A DNA stretch of 64,000 nucleotides, taken from positions 62,001 to 126,000 of the forward strand of contig VXAY01002117.1 of NCBI GenBank assembly GCA_013399855.1, read 5' to 3'. How positions within the stretch are numbered: position 1 is the first letter of the stretch; each line of letters opens with the position of its first letter. The notes beneath the pieces are model-generated. The model did no database searches and was not told the origin of the DNA. It worked only from the letters and a program-made list of their open reading frames with translations. The stretch comes from Oxyruncus cristatus (taxonomy: Eukaryota; Chordata; Aves; Passeriformes; Cotingidae). Made by a program: the position numbers and the translations under genes. Below, piece by piece: positions 1 through 11,400 of this stretch.

Positions 1-2007
1 TCTTACTCTAGACAAAAGCACAGTCAGAGCTGCCACAAATTCACATCTCCAATTTAGCCATACACCAAAACAAGCAGGGCTGGCTCTGCAGGCAGCAGAT
101 GTGAGCTGTGACTGGATTTTGTCGCTAACGGAGCTCTTTCACTGGCACCCAGAGAACCAAAGATTTTGGCTGAAAAGCCTTATATTTGCTCAGTATTTGG
201 ACTCTCCAACAATGAAAAAAGAAAAAAGAAAAAGAGACCCATGTATGAGAAGCCACTTACACAGAATGAGATTAAGGTCCACAGGCCGCCTTCCTTAAAT
301 ATGCAGAGTTCCCAATAATATTGACAGAAGTAGAGTTGTTCCAAGACCTGAATCATTACTTTTCCAGGGGTTCTGCTCATTAACTGAGATCAGACAGTCT
401 AGCCACCTTGCTCACAATCAGAGCACAGCAAACAGGGAATTCTTTAGCTGTTTTTAAACTGCCTGAACTGTGCACTTGGAGAAAAAAAATACAAGAACTT
501 TTTCATCACTTTCTCCCCACATATAATCTGCTTTTGGACAGGGCACAAATTACTGCTTCGATCCTCCATTCTAGCAGAATATACACTCCATCCTACTGCC
601 CTCAGAGAAGGCATTTGTTCCTTTGCTTCTCAGGACAAAGATATCCACAATTCTTCCAAACTACTCTGAGTGCATGCTCCATAAAGAGAACAAAAAAATG
701 GAAGTTATCGCTGGCAAAGAAAGACTACTTGCTCTAATCACGAACCTTTACAGCCTGAACCATTTCAGAACATACTGGAAGGGAGCAGTTTTGTTCTGCC
801 TTCACTGGCTGGCTGCCTTTTCATGAATATGTTCACTCTTCCCCATCATTAAAGGAAAGTTTCATTCAAATCAGTCCTGCAGTGTTAAAAAGTCATGAGA
901 AATTGCATAACACCTCATATGAAGGCGCTGAAGTCTCAGTTTCACTGCGCTTACTGCATGACCGACCAAATCCCATAATGCCATCTCTGTCCTGGAATGA
1001 CAGCATTAGCTGATGAACCCAGTAAGAGATCTGAAAGTGCCACCTTGAACTCTAACACTCAAAGGCTTTGTGATGCTTTCCACCACCATGAACAAATGCT
1101 TATGTCTTAACAGGCAGAATAAAGAAGGGCCAGCAATAACAGAGAAGACCAAATATCCTAAAAATAAAGAATCAATTCAAGAACTCAAAAGTCTCCTTTA
1201 ATCTCAATTATTCCCTCTAAAAATCATGTGAAAGCTCAACCCGCTTTCAGTTTCAGATTTTGATATTGATCAAAGGAATCAGTGAACTCTAATCTGAATT
1301 ATCTGAGCTCTTTGCATCACACAGCTGCCATTTATTTTTCATTGACAGCAGCAAGCATGATCAAAAATGAGGTGTTGCAGGGAAGAACAGGGACATTGAC
1401 AGTAATGTCACTGATTTTTTTTTTTTTAAGAAGTGAACATTCCTATTTCAGGTTTTTTTTTTTTAGTTTTTCCATTTCCTAGGACAATCCCATAATTCCA
1501 ATTTTTTATGTTTCAATTTTGAAAGCATTTTATCTGTCCGGTCTCATGATAAATAAGACTTGTAGAGTTGATTATTTAAGGCACAAAATTACATATTTAT
1601 ACAGACAGTAATGAGATGCATCTACAGGCAATTAACGAACTACGCATTTCTGAGATAATTTGCCCAGTGTGAACATCAGACCTTTCTCCAGAATTGCTCC
1701 TGCAGGACAGAGTCAGCTTGAATACGGAGGTCCTACTCAGACAAGTACTTAAGTGCTACTGAATTCCATGAAACAGATTTTCTGAGACATTTTTCAGAGA
1801 AAAACAAACTTCAGCACATTCTTAAGAGTATTTTTGAACTCTTTCAGAAGTGTGCATGATTCTAATGAAAATTTTACATCTGCACATACAAGAAAACATT
1901 TTTAATCAGGAATACTCTGTTCTTAATGTCTTACGATAGGATTTTGTTCTTCTTATAATTCTTTATTTAGTATTACATTAAAAAGTAAGTAAAAATAAAA
2001 AGCACTA
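1..2007. other. Non-coding stretch, nothing recognised
   Basis: I see no repeat family, RNA gene or convincing exon here. Short poly-T runs near 1416-1460 are the only low-complexity feature. The open frames (for example 408-737 on plus) are short, rich in Cys, His, Trp and Leu, and look like chance frames. Confidence 0.5.
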
Positions 2008-2581
2008 CGATTTGGGGTTGGGTTGGATCTGACTGGGACGGAGTTGACTTTCCTCATAGCAGCCCATGTGGTGCTGTGCTTTGGATCTGTGGCTACAACA
2101 ATGCTGACAACACACCAGTGTTTTGACTAGTGCTGAGCTGTGCTTGCACAGTGTCAAGGCCACCTCTGTTCCCCCCCCTCCACAGCCAGGCTGAGGGTGG
2201 GCAAGAGGCTGGGAGGGGACAGGGCTGGGACAGCTGACCCAGAGTGGCCAAAGGGATATTTCATACAATGTATCTTTCAGTTCAGGAATAAAAAATGGGA
2301 TAGAGGAAGAAAAATATGTTTTTTTTCGTTTTCAAGTTGGCTGCTGTTTGGAGACTGGCTGGGCATCAGTCTGCCATCACCTGATGTGCCATTTCCTTTG
2401 CTCTGCTTGTTTTTCACCTCCTGCACCAAGCTTTTCTTCTTCACCTACTAAACCTAACCTCTTATCTCTAGAGTTGTCTTGATTTTGTTCTCCCTATTTT
2501 CTCCCCCATCCCACTGTGAAAAGCTGCTGTGGGGAGTGAGTGAAGAGGTGTTTGGCCGCTGGCCAGGGTAAACCCACCACA
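2008..2581 (+). mobile_element. Solo LTR of an endogenous retrovirus (passerine-type)
   Basis: This segment aligns along nearly all its length with the one at 41431-41982. Both begin with a TTTGGGGTTG block. Both then share the same central text (CATAGCAGCCCATGTGGTG and GCTGACAACACACCAGTG) and a C-rich 3' part ending in a GTTTGGCCGCTGGCCAGGG-like block with terminal CA. A polyadenylation-type AATAAA lies at 2287-2292, as expected inside an LTR. I recognise the sequence type as an avian ERVL/ERVK-class LTR abundant in passerines; the exact family is not certain. No gag, pol or env reading frame adjoins it, so it is a solo LTR. A clean target-site duplication is not visible (agcacta before, gcaagcc after), which suggests age or slightly wrong borders. 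Confidence 0.75.
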
Positions 2582-3629
2582 GCAAGCCAAACTGAAAACC
2601 CATTCCAGACTGGTGTACTGTTCTCTTCTCAGATTCACACCTATAACTTGCCCCAGTATTCAGTGTCGACAAAACTTTATTATTTCTCTAGATGTTTTAG
2701 GACACTTGACATCCAAATATCTGAGCTGAGTATAATCCTCAGCCCAACTACAGTCTGAAGATTATCGTTCTACCAAGGGGTAAAGAGGTGGAGAAAGAGT
2801 ACAGGAAAAGATTTTCTGAGTTAATTAAGAACTTTGGCCTCATGACCAGAAGGAACATTTACACACACCAGCCATCTTTTCATAGCAACCTGAAGGCTTC
2901 TCAGAGCTGAAAAATGAGCCCCTTTGCAAGTCTGAGGACTTTACTGACCTCCCTACTACAGTCCCTCCAAATACAGGATCTGATTCACAAATATGGACCT
3001 TCACTAACAAGACAGCAAGTTTCCTTATTCTCAGAGCCACAAGACGTTTTTCTGATGTGGAAGATAAGTGCAGCTGAAAAACTACCACATTTTCACTGAA
3101 ATCACAGCACTGCTTCTGAGAAATCCTTGTGCTGTGTAATATTGCTGACAAGGGTGGAGATGCTTCCAAGGTATCTTGCTCTCTAGGCAGGCCATCTGTT
3201 TCTGACAGCTCAAGTTCTGGTCAGCAACTGACCCCATGATTCACTTTGATTGTGCTACATAAAGCTCATAGCCAGATAAGTAATATTTCATCATGTACTC
3301 AGCCACACTTGCAATCAGCAGATGTGCAAGAACCACTTCAGTCACGTATATTTTTAATTCTTTCCTTTGAGGAAGTCACACAGCTAACCACTACTGAGTT
3401 TAGCACTCTGAATTATTAACTACCAGATTGATTCTATTCAGCCACTCCCTGTGAGCTTTCCACTGTCAAAAGCTTTGAAAGTTTGCCATGTAGCAATTCT
3501 GTGTGAAAGAAGTTTGAAGCAAAAAGGAAATCCTTAGGAAACAGCATAACTGCCCTCCACCAAAGAAAGAGGGTGCATGCAGTGAGTAACATGTGCAAAA
3601 GAGAGGAGTTCTCCTTCAGCCTATTAGTT
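2582..3629. other. Non-coding stretch, nothing recognised
   Basis: Both strands carry open frames at about 2840-3169, but neither has matched splice signals or a recognisable protein motif. No repeat was identified. Confidence 0.45.
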
Positions 3630-3815
3630 ATAATGACTAAGCACTTCATAAACCTCAATACATCATCTATTTAGCATCCTGACACCCACATTTAAGTGCA
3701 GGGGTATTGTTATCTCATTTTACAGATTTAAAATTGAGGCATAAAGTGATTCATTGAAGATTTCTCAGGAAGCTATTCATAGGGACCACAATCCAGATGT
3801 CCTAAGTTGCAAGTA
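3630..3815 (-). mobile_element. MIR-type SINE fossil
   Basis: Read on plus, the segment follows the reverse complement of the MIR consensus in order. First comes a CTAAGCACTT-like block. Then comes a stretch ending in TTATCTCATTTTACAGAT, then TTGAGGCATAAAGTG (MIR: CTGAGGCACAGAG), then a degraded 5' part. MIRs are tRNA-derived SINEs mobilised by L2 and are shared across amniotes. In birds they are few and heavily diverged, which matches the many mismatches. Borders are approximate. Confidence 0.6.
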
Positions 3816-4375
3816 AACTGGAGAACCTTAAAAGACATTTGAAACAAATGGTCATCTCCATTAGAAGTTCACAGAACGATGAGGTCATTAGCCCACTTGT
3901 TAGAGTCAGGCTTGGAACAGACTGACCTTAGGTTTTTGTAACACGCTGGACAGGGAGAAATCGCCTACTTTCAGACAAAACAGCAAAAGAATTACTTGAT
4001 AGGTTTAAACAAATATTTTCTTTGAAGTAAGTGGCAAAAACCATGGGGTTTAGACCAGCTCTAAAATGAGACAATTGCAGATAATTGCATTTATCAGTTT
4101 TGTAGTCTGTGTTTATCTAATGAATTTTCTTTTATTATTATTCTTTCCCACTACCCTGTGAATGTCACCTTAGACTATGTATGATAAGCCTGCAGAACAC
4201 CAGTTAGGCAGAACTTTCAGCTGCAAACCATGCTACACCTTTACAGTAGTTCAAGCAATTACAAAAGAGGGGAGGAAATGAGGAAAAGCAGTAGGACAAT
4301 ATAATATAAGCTGGCCAGGTTAGTGACACAGAGAAAGATGATAAAGGAGAAATTTATCTGGAGTGCAGATGAAAT
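3816..4375. other. Non-coding stretch, nothing recognised
   Basis: No repeat, exon or RNA signal that I can support. Confidence 0.45.
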
Positions 4376-4530
4376 TGCCTCATCCCTGGGAATGTTCAGG
4401 GCCAGGCTGGATGGGGCTCTCAGTAACCTGGTCTAATGAAAGGTGCCCCTGCCCATGGCAGTGGGGTTGGAACTACATGATCTTTAAGGTCCCTTCCAAC
4501 CCAAGACCCTCTATGATTTCTATATGATTC
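4376..4530 (+). mobile_element. CR1 LINE, truncated 3' end
   Basis: Matches the CR1 3' untranslated consensus. It shows CCCTGGGAATGTTCAGGGCC, GGCTGGATGGGGCTCT, AACCTGGTCTAATG and TGATCTTTAAGGTCCCTTCC, ending in two ATGATT-type copies of the 8-bp tail repeat. CR1 is the dominant avian retrotransposon and is usually 5'-truncated, as here (about 155 bp, no ORF2). The tail at the right end gives the plus orientation. Confidence 0.9.
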
Positions 4531-4669
4531 AGCTTCCAAGATGTTCAAATAGGCTGCACTCCCCTGGTAAAAGAAGCTCTCAAAGATCCTGGTTTCTTGT
4601 TCCTGGATTCTAAGTAAATAACATTCCTATCTGAATGATTAGCAAAGAGAGATATAAAAGGTATCTTAC

Positions 4670-4728
4670 CACTGTGAATGACTCCAGTTTCTGTTCCTAT
4701 TTTTCTATCTTCTCCAATAGACTGTCTC
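4670..4728 (-). CDS. Candidate internal coding exon, gene unknown
   Basis: On the minus strand a pyrimidine-rich tract (TTTTTCTTTTTACTTCCAG, then CTATTTTTGCAG) precedes 59 bases. These are followed directly by a good donor, CAGTG|GTAAGATA. One frame is open across it and reads (x)RQSIGEDRKIGTETGVIHS(x), a charged, exon-like peptide with no Cys or Trp. I do not recognise the protein. It could be a 3' exon of the minus-strand gene proposed at 29.9-61.4 kb, but the 25-kb distance makes that speculative. A chance pairing of splice signals is possible, since a 59-base segment is often open in one frame. Confidence 0.3.
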
Positions 4729-7700
4729 CTGCAAAAATAGCTGGAAGTAAAAAGAAAAACAAACAAAAAAGGTAATTAGTTAATTTCCTCTTGATTTACT
4801 TTACTGCTCTTTCCTTACAGTAGACTTCTGTAAAAAAAACACTTCTCATTCCTTTACTGCTCTGGTCAACACATGGGGGTGCCCTTACATGTTTTTACAG
4901 GGCTTATCTTTTTTTAAAGGGCTTATCTTCCCTGCCATGAAAGCTTAGGCAATTACCTAAGCCTTGCTGTTAGCCCTACTCTTGACCACACATACAAAGT
5001 GTCCCACTTAAACCCATTTTTAAAATACATATTTTAAGTTCAAACTAGCCAGCACGTTGAGATGTACAGAGAGATAAACCAAAGCAACGCAAACTGTTCT
5101 ATCCATTAGTGCAAGAGGGTCCTAAGTGCAACTTACAGTAACTGGCCAGTTACCAATGAAACCCTCTGAGCAGCACTAGTGCAGTTTCACTGTGGTCATT
5201 CTCCAGAAAACAACATTCTCATCTCAGGAATACTAACTCAGATGAAACAAAGGAAAACCCAAAGAGCGACACCAGCACTTTGTTCACAGTACAGGGCCTT
5301 TGCCGATTTGCATATAAATTTCAGGGGAACAGTCCCTAAAGCTAAGGACACACAACCACATGGAAAGCTGAGAGCCTGTTTAGGTTTGTATGCAGACAAA
5401 TGGAAACTGATTTCTCAATTTCATTAGCAGGGAGGAAGTAGTTAAGTTTTGTATTCTCTTCAGCAGTTGCAAGGAGAAGGCAATCATGACCTGGTCTATG
5501 GCTTACCCTGCACGTCAGGCAGAAATTATTCCTCTCTGGTTGCTATTGAGTTGCAGACTGGTCCTTGTTTGCTTTGGAATAAGATTTGTTCAGCTGCCCC
5601 CCAGCTAACCCCTAACAGTGTATTGTGACATTTCTGAACATCCTGACTGCTGAAATCAGCCTCTACTAAGCACTATGACTGGATTGTCTTTGCTAATTTT
5701 TCCTTCTGTATTACAAAATTCTCACTCTCTGTAGCAGACTAGAAGTGTGTGACTGTTGTCCTATTTAATCCATTTTATCCTCAAAAAAACCTACACGTTT
5801 TGCCAAAGCCAAAGTGAATTTTAGACTGCAACAGTCCTGTCAGCATCACAGGTTTTATTTTAAAGCATGGCAGAAAGCTCTTAATTGCTTCTGCATCCGA
5901 AACAGCCAGATGTTCCCTGAAGCACTTCACCTGGCAAAGGCTCTCACAACAAAGACTCTCACAGCTCAGGTCCCCAAAGTCCACTGCAATCCAAACACAC
6001 ATTTCTGCATGGCTTGCTGAGTCACAGCTATGTTCAAAATCAAAGGAATGAATAGAGCAATTTAAAATGCGACGCTTCGATGAAGAAATACAAGTACTCA
6101 CACATGTCAGTGTTAAAGAGCACTTCTGGGTGTTGGAATCTACACAACAGGCACAGATCCATGAGATGAATAGAGGGATTGGAAACCTGGTGAGGAAAGC
6201 ATACCCAGCTCCTCACGTTTGAGCAGAACACCCACACCAAGCACTTGGGAAGAGGCCTATGCTATGGCCTTACCAGTAGTTTGTTCTTTGGTGCAAGCAA
6301 AGGCAAGACTTAGAGGGACACAAGGAAGGGCTGAGAACTCATCCCTTTTCTCTAGTGAGCATGTGGATTAAAACAGAGAAAGACAGCAACATTCCTAATA
6401 GTTACTACATTTCTTACACCAACATATGGACATTTAACTCCTTCTAGCACTGTCTATAGTCTGCAGGTGGTATTTTTAGGATTTAAACACAGCAAATCAG
6501 ATCATGCACATTATTTTACTGAGGCACCCTAGTGATTCCATTTTTCTTTCCTGCATAATACATTGCCTGCTAAACATCAGTTTTGATCTTCTTCAACCCA
6601 AGCTGTGGGAGAGAATCCTCTCCAACTTCACTTGAAGATTGAATACTGAAAAAAAAAATCAAATGGGAAGAGTTTTAAAACTTAAAAAAAAATATATATT
6701 TACTTTCCTCCTGCTCAGGGACTTCTTTTGACAATATTTGTCCTTTAAAACTTCATAAGATATTGAAGAAAGTGACAGGTAATGTCAGAATCCCATTTCT
6801 TGATGTGTTCAAGAAATATGGTCACTGGTATGAAATTATTCAAGTTATAATTCTAATTGTTGTCCTTTGAGTGCCATTATTAAAGACTATTTTAAAAGAC
6901 AAAGGAACAAGAGCAAAAAATTGGAATCTAAAGTTCTTGTTTTGCATCACCATAAAGCAACAGATAGCCAAGACAACTGTCTGTTATATATAAAAACTGC
7001 CAAGTTTTATTGTGTGTTGTGAAGGTTTGTTCTTTCCAAGCAATATCACATTTATCGTGAGATTTAATACCTTGAAAAAAAAAAAAATTCTAGGGGACAT
7101 CTCTCCATAATTTGATCACTTTCTTAACTCACCATTTTGTCCTGTCTCAATGTTTCATAGCATGTTATCAAAGCAAACATTATGCAGGAAATAGTGACTC
7201 AAGAGAAGAGAAAGGAAATCAAGAGTAAAGGCACAACAGATAAAAGGAAACTTATTTCACAGAAAATACTGTTACTTAACGTCTGCATATGTTTAAGGTA
7301 ATTTCCCATTATAATGAAAGGTCAATTCTCAAAGGGATTTTTATTTTCAAGCCAAAAAGGAACCCTAAAACAGGAAAGCATGCTCTCACTCCGCAGGCCA
7401 TGGAAGACAAGACTCTAAAAACCAGAGGTCCATACTCCTTTGTACCAGAGCCGTGGTCGAGGAAGGACACGTGCATGGAGATAACATGAAATCCCACTTG
7501 CAGAACCTTCAACACATTGCACCTCACTGCAGGGTATGAAGAGAAAAAAACAGAGCCTCAGATATCACATCACCAAACTGCACATCCAGCAGAGTTCAGT
7601 GACAAAAAACTACACCAAATCTAACATAAGCCAAACAACCCAGCAGGAATCAGTGCTCATTGCAGCTCTAGAGCCCAGTAGCAGATGCAAATAAACCAAG

Positions 7701-8270
7701 TACTTAAATCCCTTTCCATCTTGAACTCTGACCTATTCAACAGTTTCCTGATCCTAGTATTAATCTGATATATGACACATACAAGCACCAGAACCAGGTA
7801 CTAAATTTAAATCTAGACCACAACGGCTCTTCATTGTGACAAAGGTCTTAATGAATCTACAGAGGAGAATCAAAGCATACCACGAGCTATATAACACTCT
7901 GGGCAGGGGTCCTTATCCTATAAGAATTTTCTTGATTTTTCAGAAGAGTAAAACAACTTTTCTTCTGATGCGCAAATCTGACCCCAACCTTAACCTAAGA
8001 TTTCACAATACACTTGTCACACAGAAGAGCTCATAAACCTAAAACACTGCACTCTGTTAATTCCACTATAGACCTATGAATCTCACAGATCCTAACAGCA
8101 AACATAATCTTCAATTCCCGTGTACATATCCTATACACAGTGCAAAATACAGTGCTAAGTATAGCCTGGTGACAAAGATTAGCACTGAAATCAACTGAAA
8201 GTAATTTGTCCCAGTCTGCTCAGAATAGTTTGTTTGGCTTTGTTTTGTATTGGTTTATTGTTTTTTTCAG
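4729..8270. other. Non-coding stretch, nothing firm
   Basis: No interspersed repeat recognised. Minus-strand splice-like signals occur near 6100-6185 (acceptor CTTTCCTCACCAG, donor GTGAGTAC) and near 5505 (donor CAGG|GTAAGC). The enclosed peptides are not convincing and I do not call them. Poly-A runs lie near 6650 and 7080. Confidence 0.4.
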
Positions 8271-8408
8271 AAAATTGAAACCTAGGTTTCCAGGTGGAAT
8301 CAGGCATGCTGAGCTGGGACGAATACTGGTAACACAAGCATACAATGGACTATGGCTAACTTTCTTTCCAGGGTACTTCTCTGGTGAGGCCACTGATGGA
8401 ACATTTAG
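8271..8408 (+). CDS. Candidate plus-strand exon, gene unknown
   Basis: A very strong acceptor (TTTATTGTTTTTTTCAG) precedes 138 bases that end at a donor, CATTTAG|GTGAGAGC. One frame is open for all 45 codons, starting with one carried base and ending with two. It includes RFPGGIRHAELGRILVTQAY and ends FSGEATDGTF. No domain is recognised. The minus strand is also open over the same bases (part reads PSVASPEKYPGKKVSHS), so an open frame is weak evidence here. An isolated exon without partners may be chance. Confidence 0.22.
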
Positions 8409-11400
8409 GTGAGAGCAGGTCAACAGAAGACAGGGAATCTTCGACTGAATGTTGATATGACCAAGTGCAAAGGCTATTTGGCATTTGCTGGTACGCACTC
8501 ACAAAAAGTGAGATTTTGTTGACAGTTTTGGCACTCGGGTTTTTTGGCCCTTTTTTGTGTTTTGATTTTGGCCCAGCTAGTGAGTCACATTTCCCTAATG
8601 GCCAATCCAGTTATTTAGCACATGGAAAGCAAACCTCTCTGCTTTTGACAGTCAAGCCTTAAAATATTTAGTCTCAACCTTACACCCAACACAGACTGTA
8701 AGCTCTGATACAGTCTTTGCAAATAAGGCTCCTTGTCTGTCACTGCTACACTTCAACACAGTTACAAGATCCTGTTTTGCGTCACAGTATCCAGTCAATT
8801 AACAACAACTCTGCCTGCCTTTACAACTAACCCACGACACTCCTTGTGCACTGCACCGTCCACCTCTGGCCAGGGAATGTGTGTTAAGTACACACAGCAG
8901 GATCCAGCCCTTAGAGGACAATTCCTATCGACATTCACAATGTGCATTTCTTATTACAACAAAAGATGCATATGCCTGTAAAGCAGCTTAAGCTCTCTGA
9001 CTAAAACCATCCTCATCTGATATTTGCCAGAGATTGTATAGCAAAAGAATCTGTTGACTTTAGGATTGGGAATTAACCAAATAAAAGCTTCGGGATTGGA
9101 CCAGCTCTCATCCCATGTCAGATTTCTGTCCAGTGACACATGTCAGATAACAACACCACAGTAGGGCAAAGGAGAGGATTCATGTTCAGCACTGGTCCAG
9201 AAAGCAAGGAAACCTGTAAATGCTGTGTTGTCCTGTCAAGGCGAAAAATTGCTCTTGAAGGCACTTCATAGCATGGAACCAGACTAGAACTGGCATTCTT
9301 TCAGTTTCAGCCAGCATGAACTAGCAGAATCCAAAAACCAAACCAACTCTGGTGTTTACTATGATCTATACATCTTCAAGGACTTAAATATCCAGTTCTT
9401 CTAGTCTTTGAAGCTCTTCCTTGTTGTATGGAAACTCTGATGTGAGCTAGAGCATCAAGATAGGCTCAGAATCTTTATAGGTACATTTTTTAAAACAAGT
9501 CCACATGCAGAGCCTGTAAGCACCTTTATTCTCCTAACAGTGATCTGTCATTTCAGTTTGTTACTCCTCCTAACGTAACATCAGTCAACAATTTACTCCC
9601 AAAGTATTAATGGCCTAACCCAATTCTTCCTGACAGAACTGGAGCTGGAATAGATCCATAACACAGACATACGTGAGCCAGATGACACTGGAAATTCCAC
9701 ACCACACAGTACAACACCTAGCATCTCACTAGATGAGAAATCACTCTTAGAAGTCCATTGTCAGAGGAACTGGAACCACTGGAAGCCCAAAATGATTAGA
9801 GGATGTAATTGTGGCCTCACTAAAGCACCAGCTCTCAGGCAATGAGCATAGGGCAACACTTAGAAGTTCTACTTCCTACAAGAATTGCTGTCTGCCTCCC
9901 ATACGTACCATACTTCTGAGAGATGGGGATAGTTTTTTTCCACAGCTGGGAATGTTTTACTTGGATATGTTTATTTTACCTCAATCTCTGTCTGACTCAC
10001 TGATATCTCCACTTATTTTAGTTTTCTCCACTATCAGAAACACTAAGAGGGTTTCTGTAACCAACTCCAGGCAGACTATTTATGACCGTAGTACATTTAC
10101 GGAAAGCTCTCTGCACCAAGAAACCCATCCACAAGTTCCCAGAAAAGCCTTGTTTTGGGAAGAAACTTCATGAAAAGAGACTTATACTCACTTTTAACAT
10201 ATGACTGTCTTAGTTATCTATTTCAGTCTGAAAGTGAAAAAAATTGATACTTTTCATTTTGCAGAACTCTTCAGTGGAGCAAGGAGAACAACAGAATAGT
10301 TGCCCAGGCACATATGCTTTACTTGGTTCTCAGAGTGCCTGTATACTTTGTCAGGATCAGCTAATTGGAATTAAGAAGGGAATTTTCCCTGAAACACATG
10401 AGCCCACATGCCAAAATTATTTCCTTAAGGGCAGGAGAGGACTTCTGAAGCCACATTTGGAAATATTCAAAAAATGACGTGACATCCTCAGCCAAATGGT
10501 TATGACAGTTCTTCACTATTATTACCAAAGAAAATACTCCCCAGCACATTCCAAGTTAATCTTTGCACCCTCTTCCCTGCCCTGAACTGAGGATGCACAT
10601 AAAGTATGGCTGAAAAGGCAGTATCCCATCTGGAGTTAGCAAGACTGCCCAAAAACACAAGCTATTATTTGTCAAGATTCCAACTTCTGAACTTAATGAG
10701 TTTGTACAGAATCCTAGAAATAGTCCAATATACTGAAAAAACATATTTAATACGGAAAGCCTTTGGGAGTAGCCAAGTGGAATACTTGAGGAAAAAAATT
10801 ATCATTAAAGAAGCTGCAGAGGATTTACAATTTTGTTTTGTTTGGATCTGCACAGTAGCCTGGCCCATAAATAGAAACCAGGGGTTTTTTTTTACATTTA
10901 CTTTGCTTTCTTTATTTGAGAGTTGTGGGAATGATGGTAACCAAGCAACGCCACAAAGCTGGAAAGCCCTGGTTAAGACAATTGCTGATACCCTGATCAG
11001 CCAGGATGTGTTCAGTGCCTAGAAGAGCTAAAGGATCTCCATTTTTTTAACTTCAGGGGCTACAAGATCCTAAAAAGAATGAGGAAAAGGTTCTGTACGA
11101 TCTGTGGACTCTTCATGCTTCTGTGTGAAAACACCCTCCCTCTGAATTGAGTTCTGCTACCACTTGAAGCCACTGTAAATTTTACTTTTCACTTTTGCAC
11201 ACTGAAAGGTCAATCTGTCAGGAGAGCTTCCTCTGGCTTAGGAACTCAAAAACACTGTGTCTCAGACGGCATAAGTGTTAACAAATTAAAAATAACCTCC
11301 ACAGATTCATTAGAATATTCACTGTGGACCCATGTAAATTTGAGTATGTTCATCTACACAGAACATACCTTATAATTAATGCTAAAAGTTGGTGATAAAA

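Noticed and set aside
10606..11022. 138-codon plus-strand open frame
   Set aside because: Could begin with a methionine, but there is no promoter, splice or homology support; length is within chance expectation.
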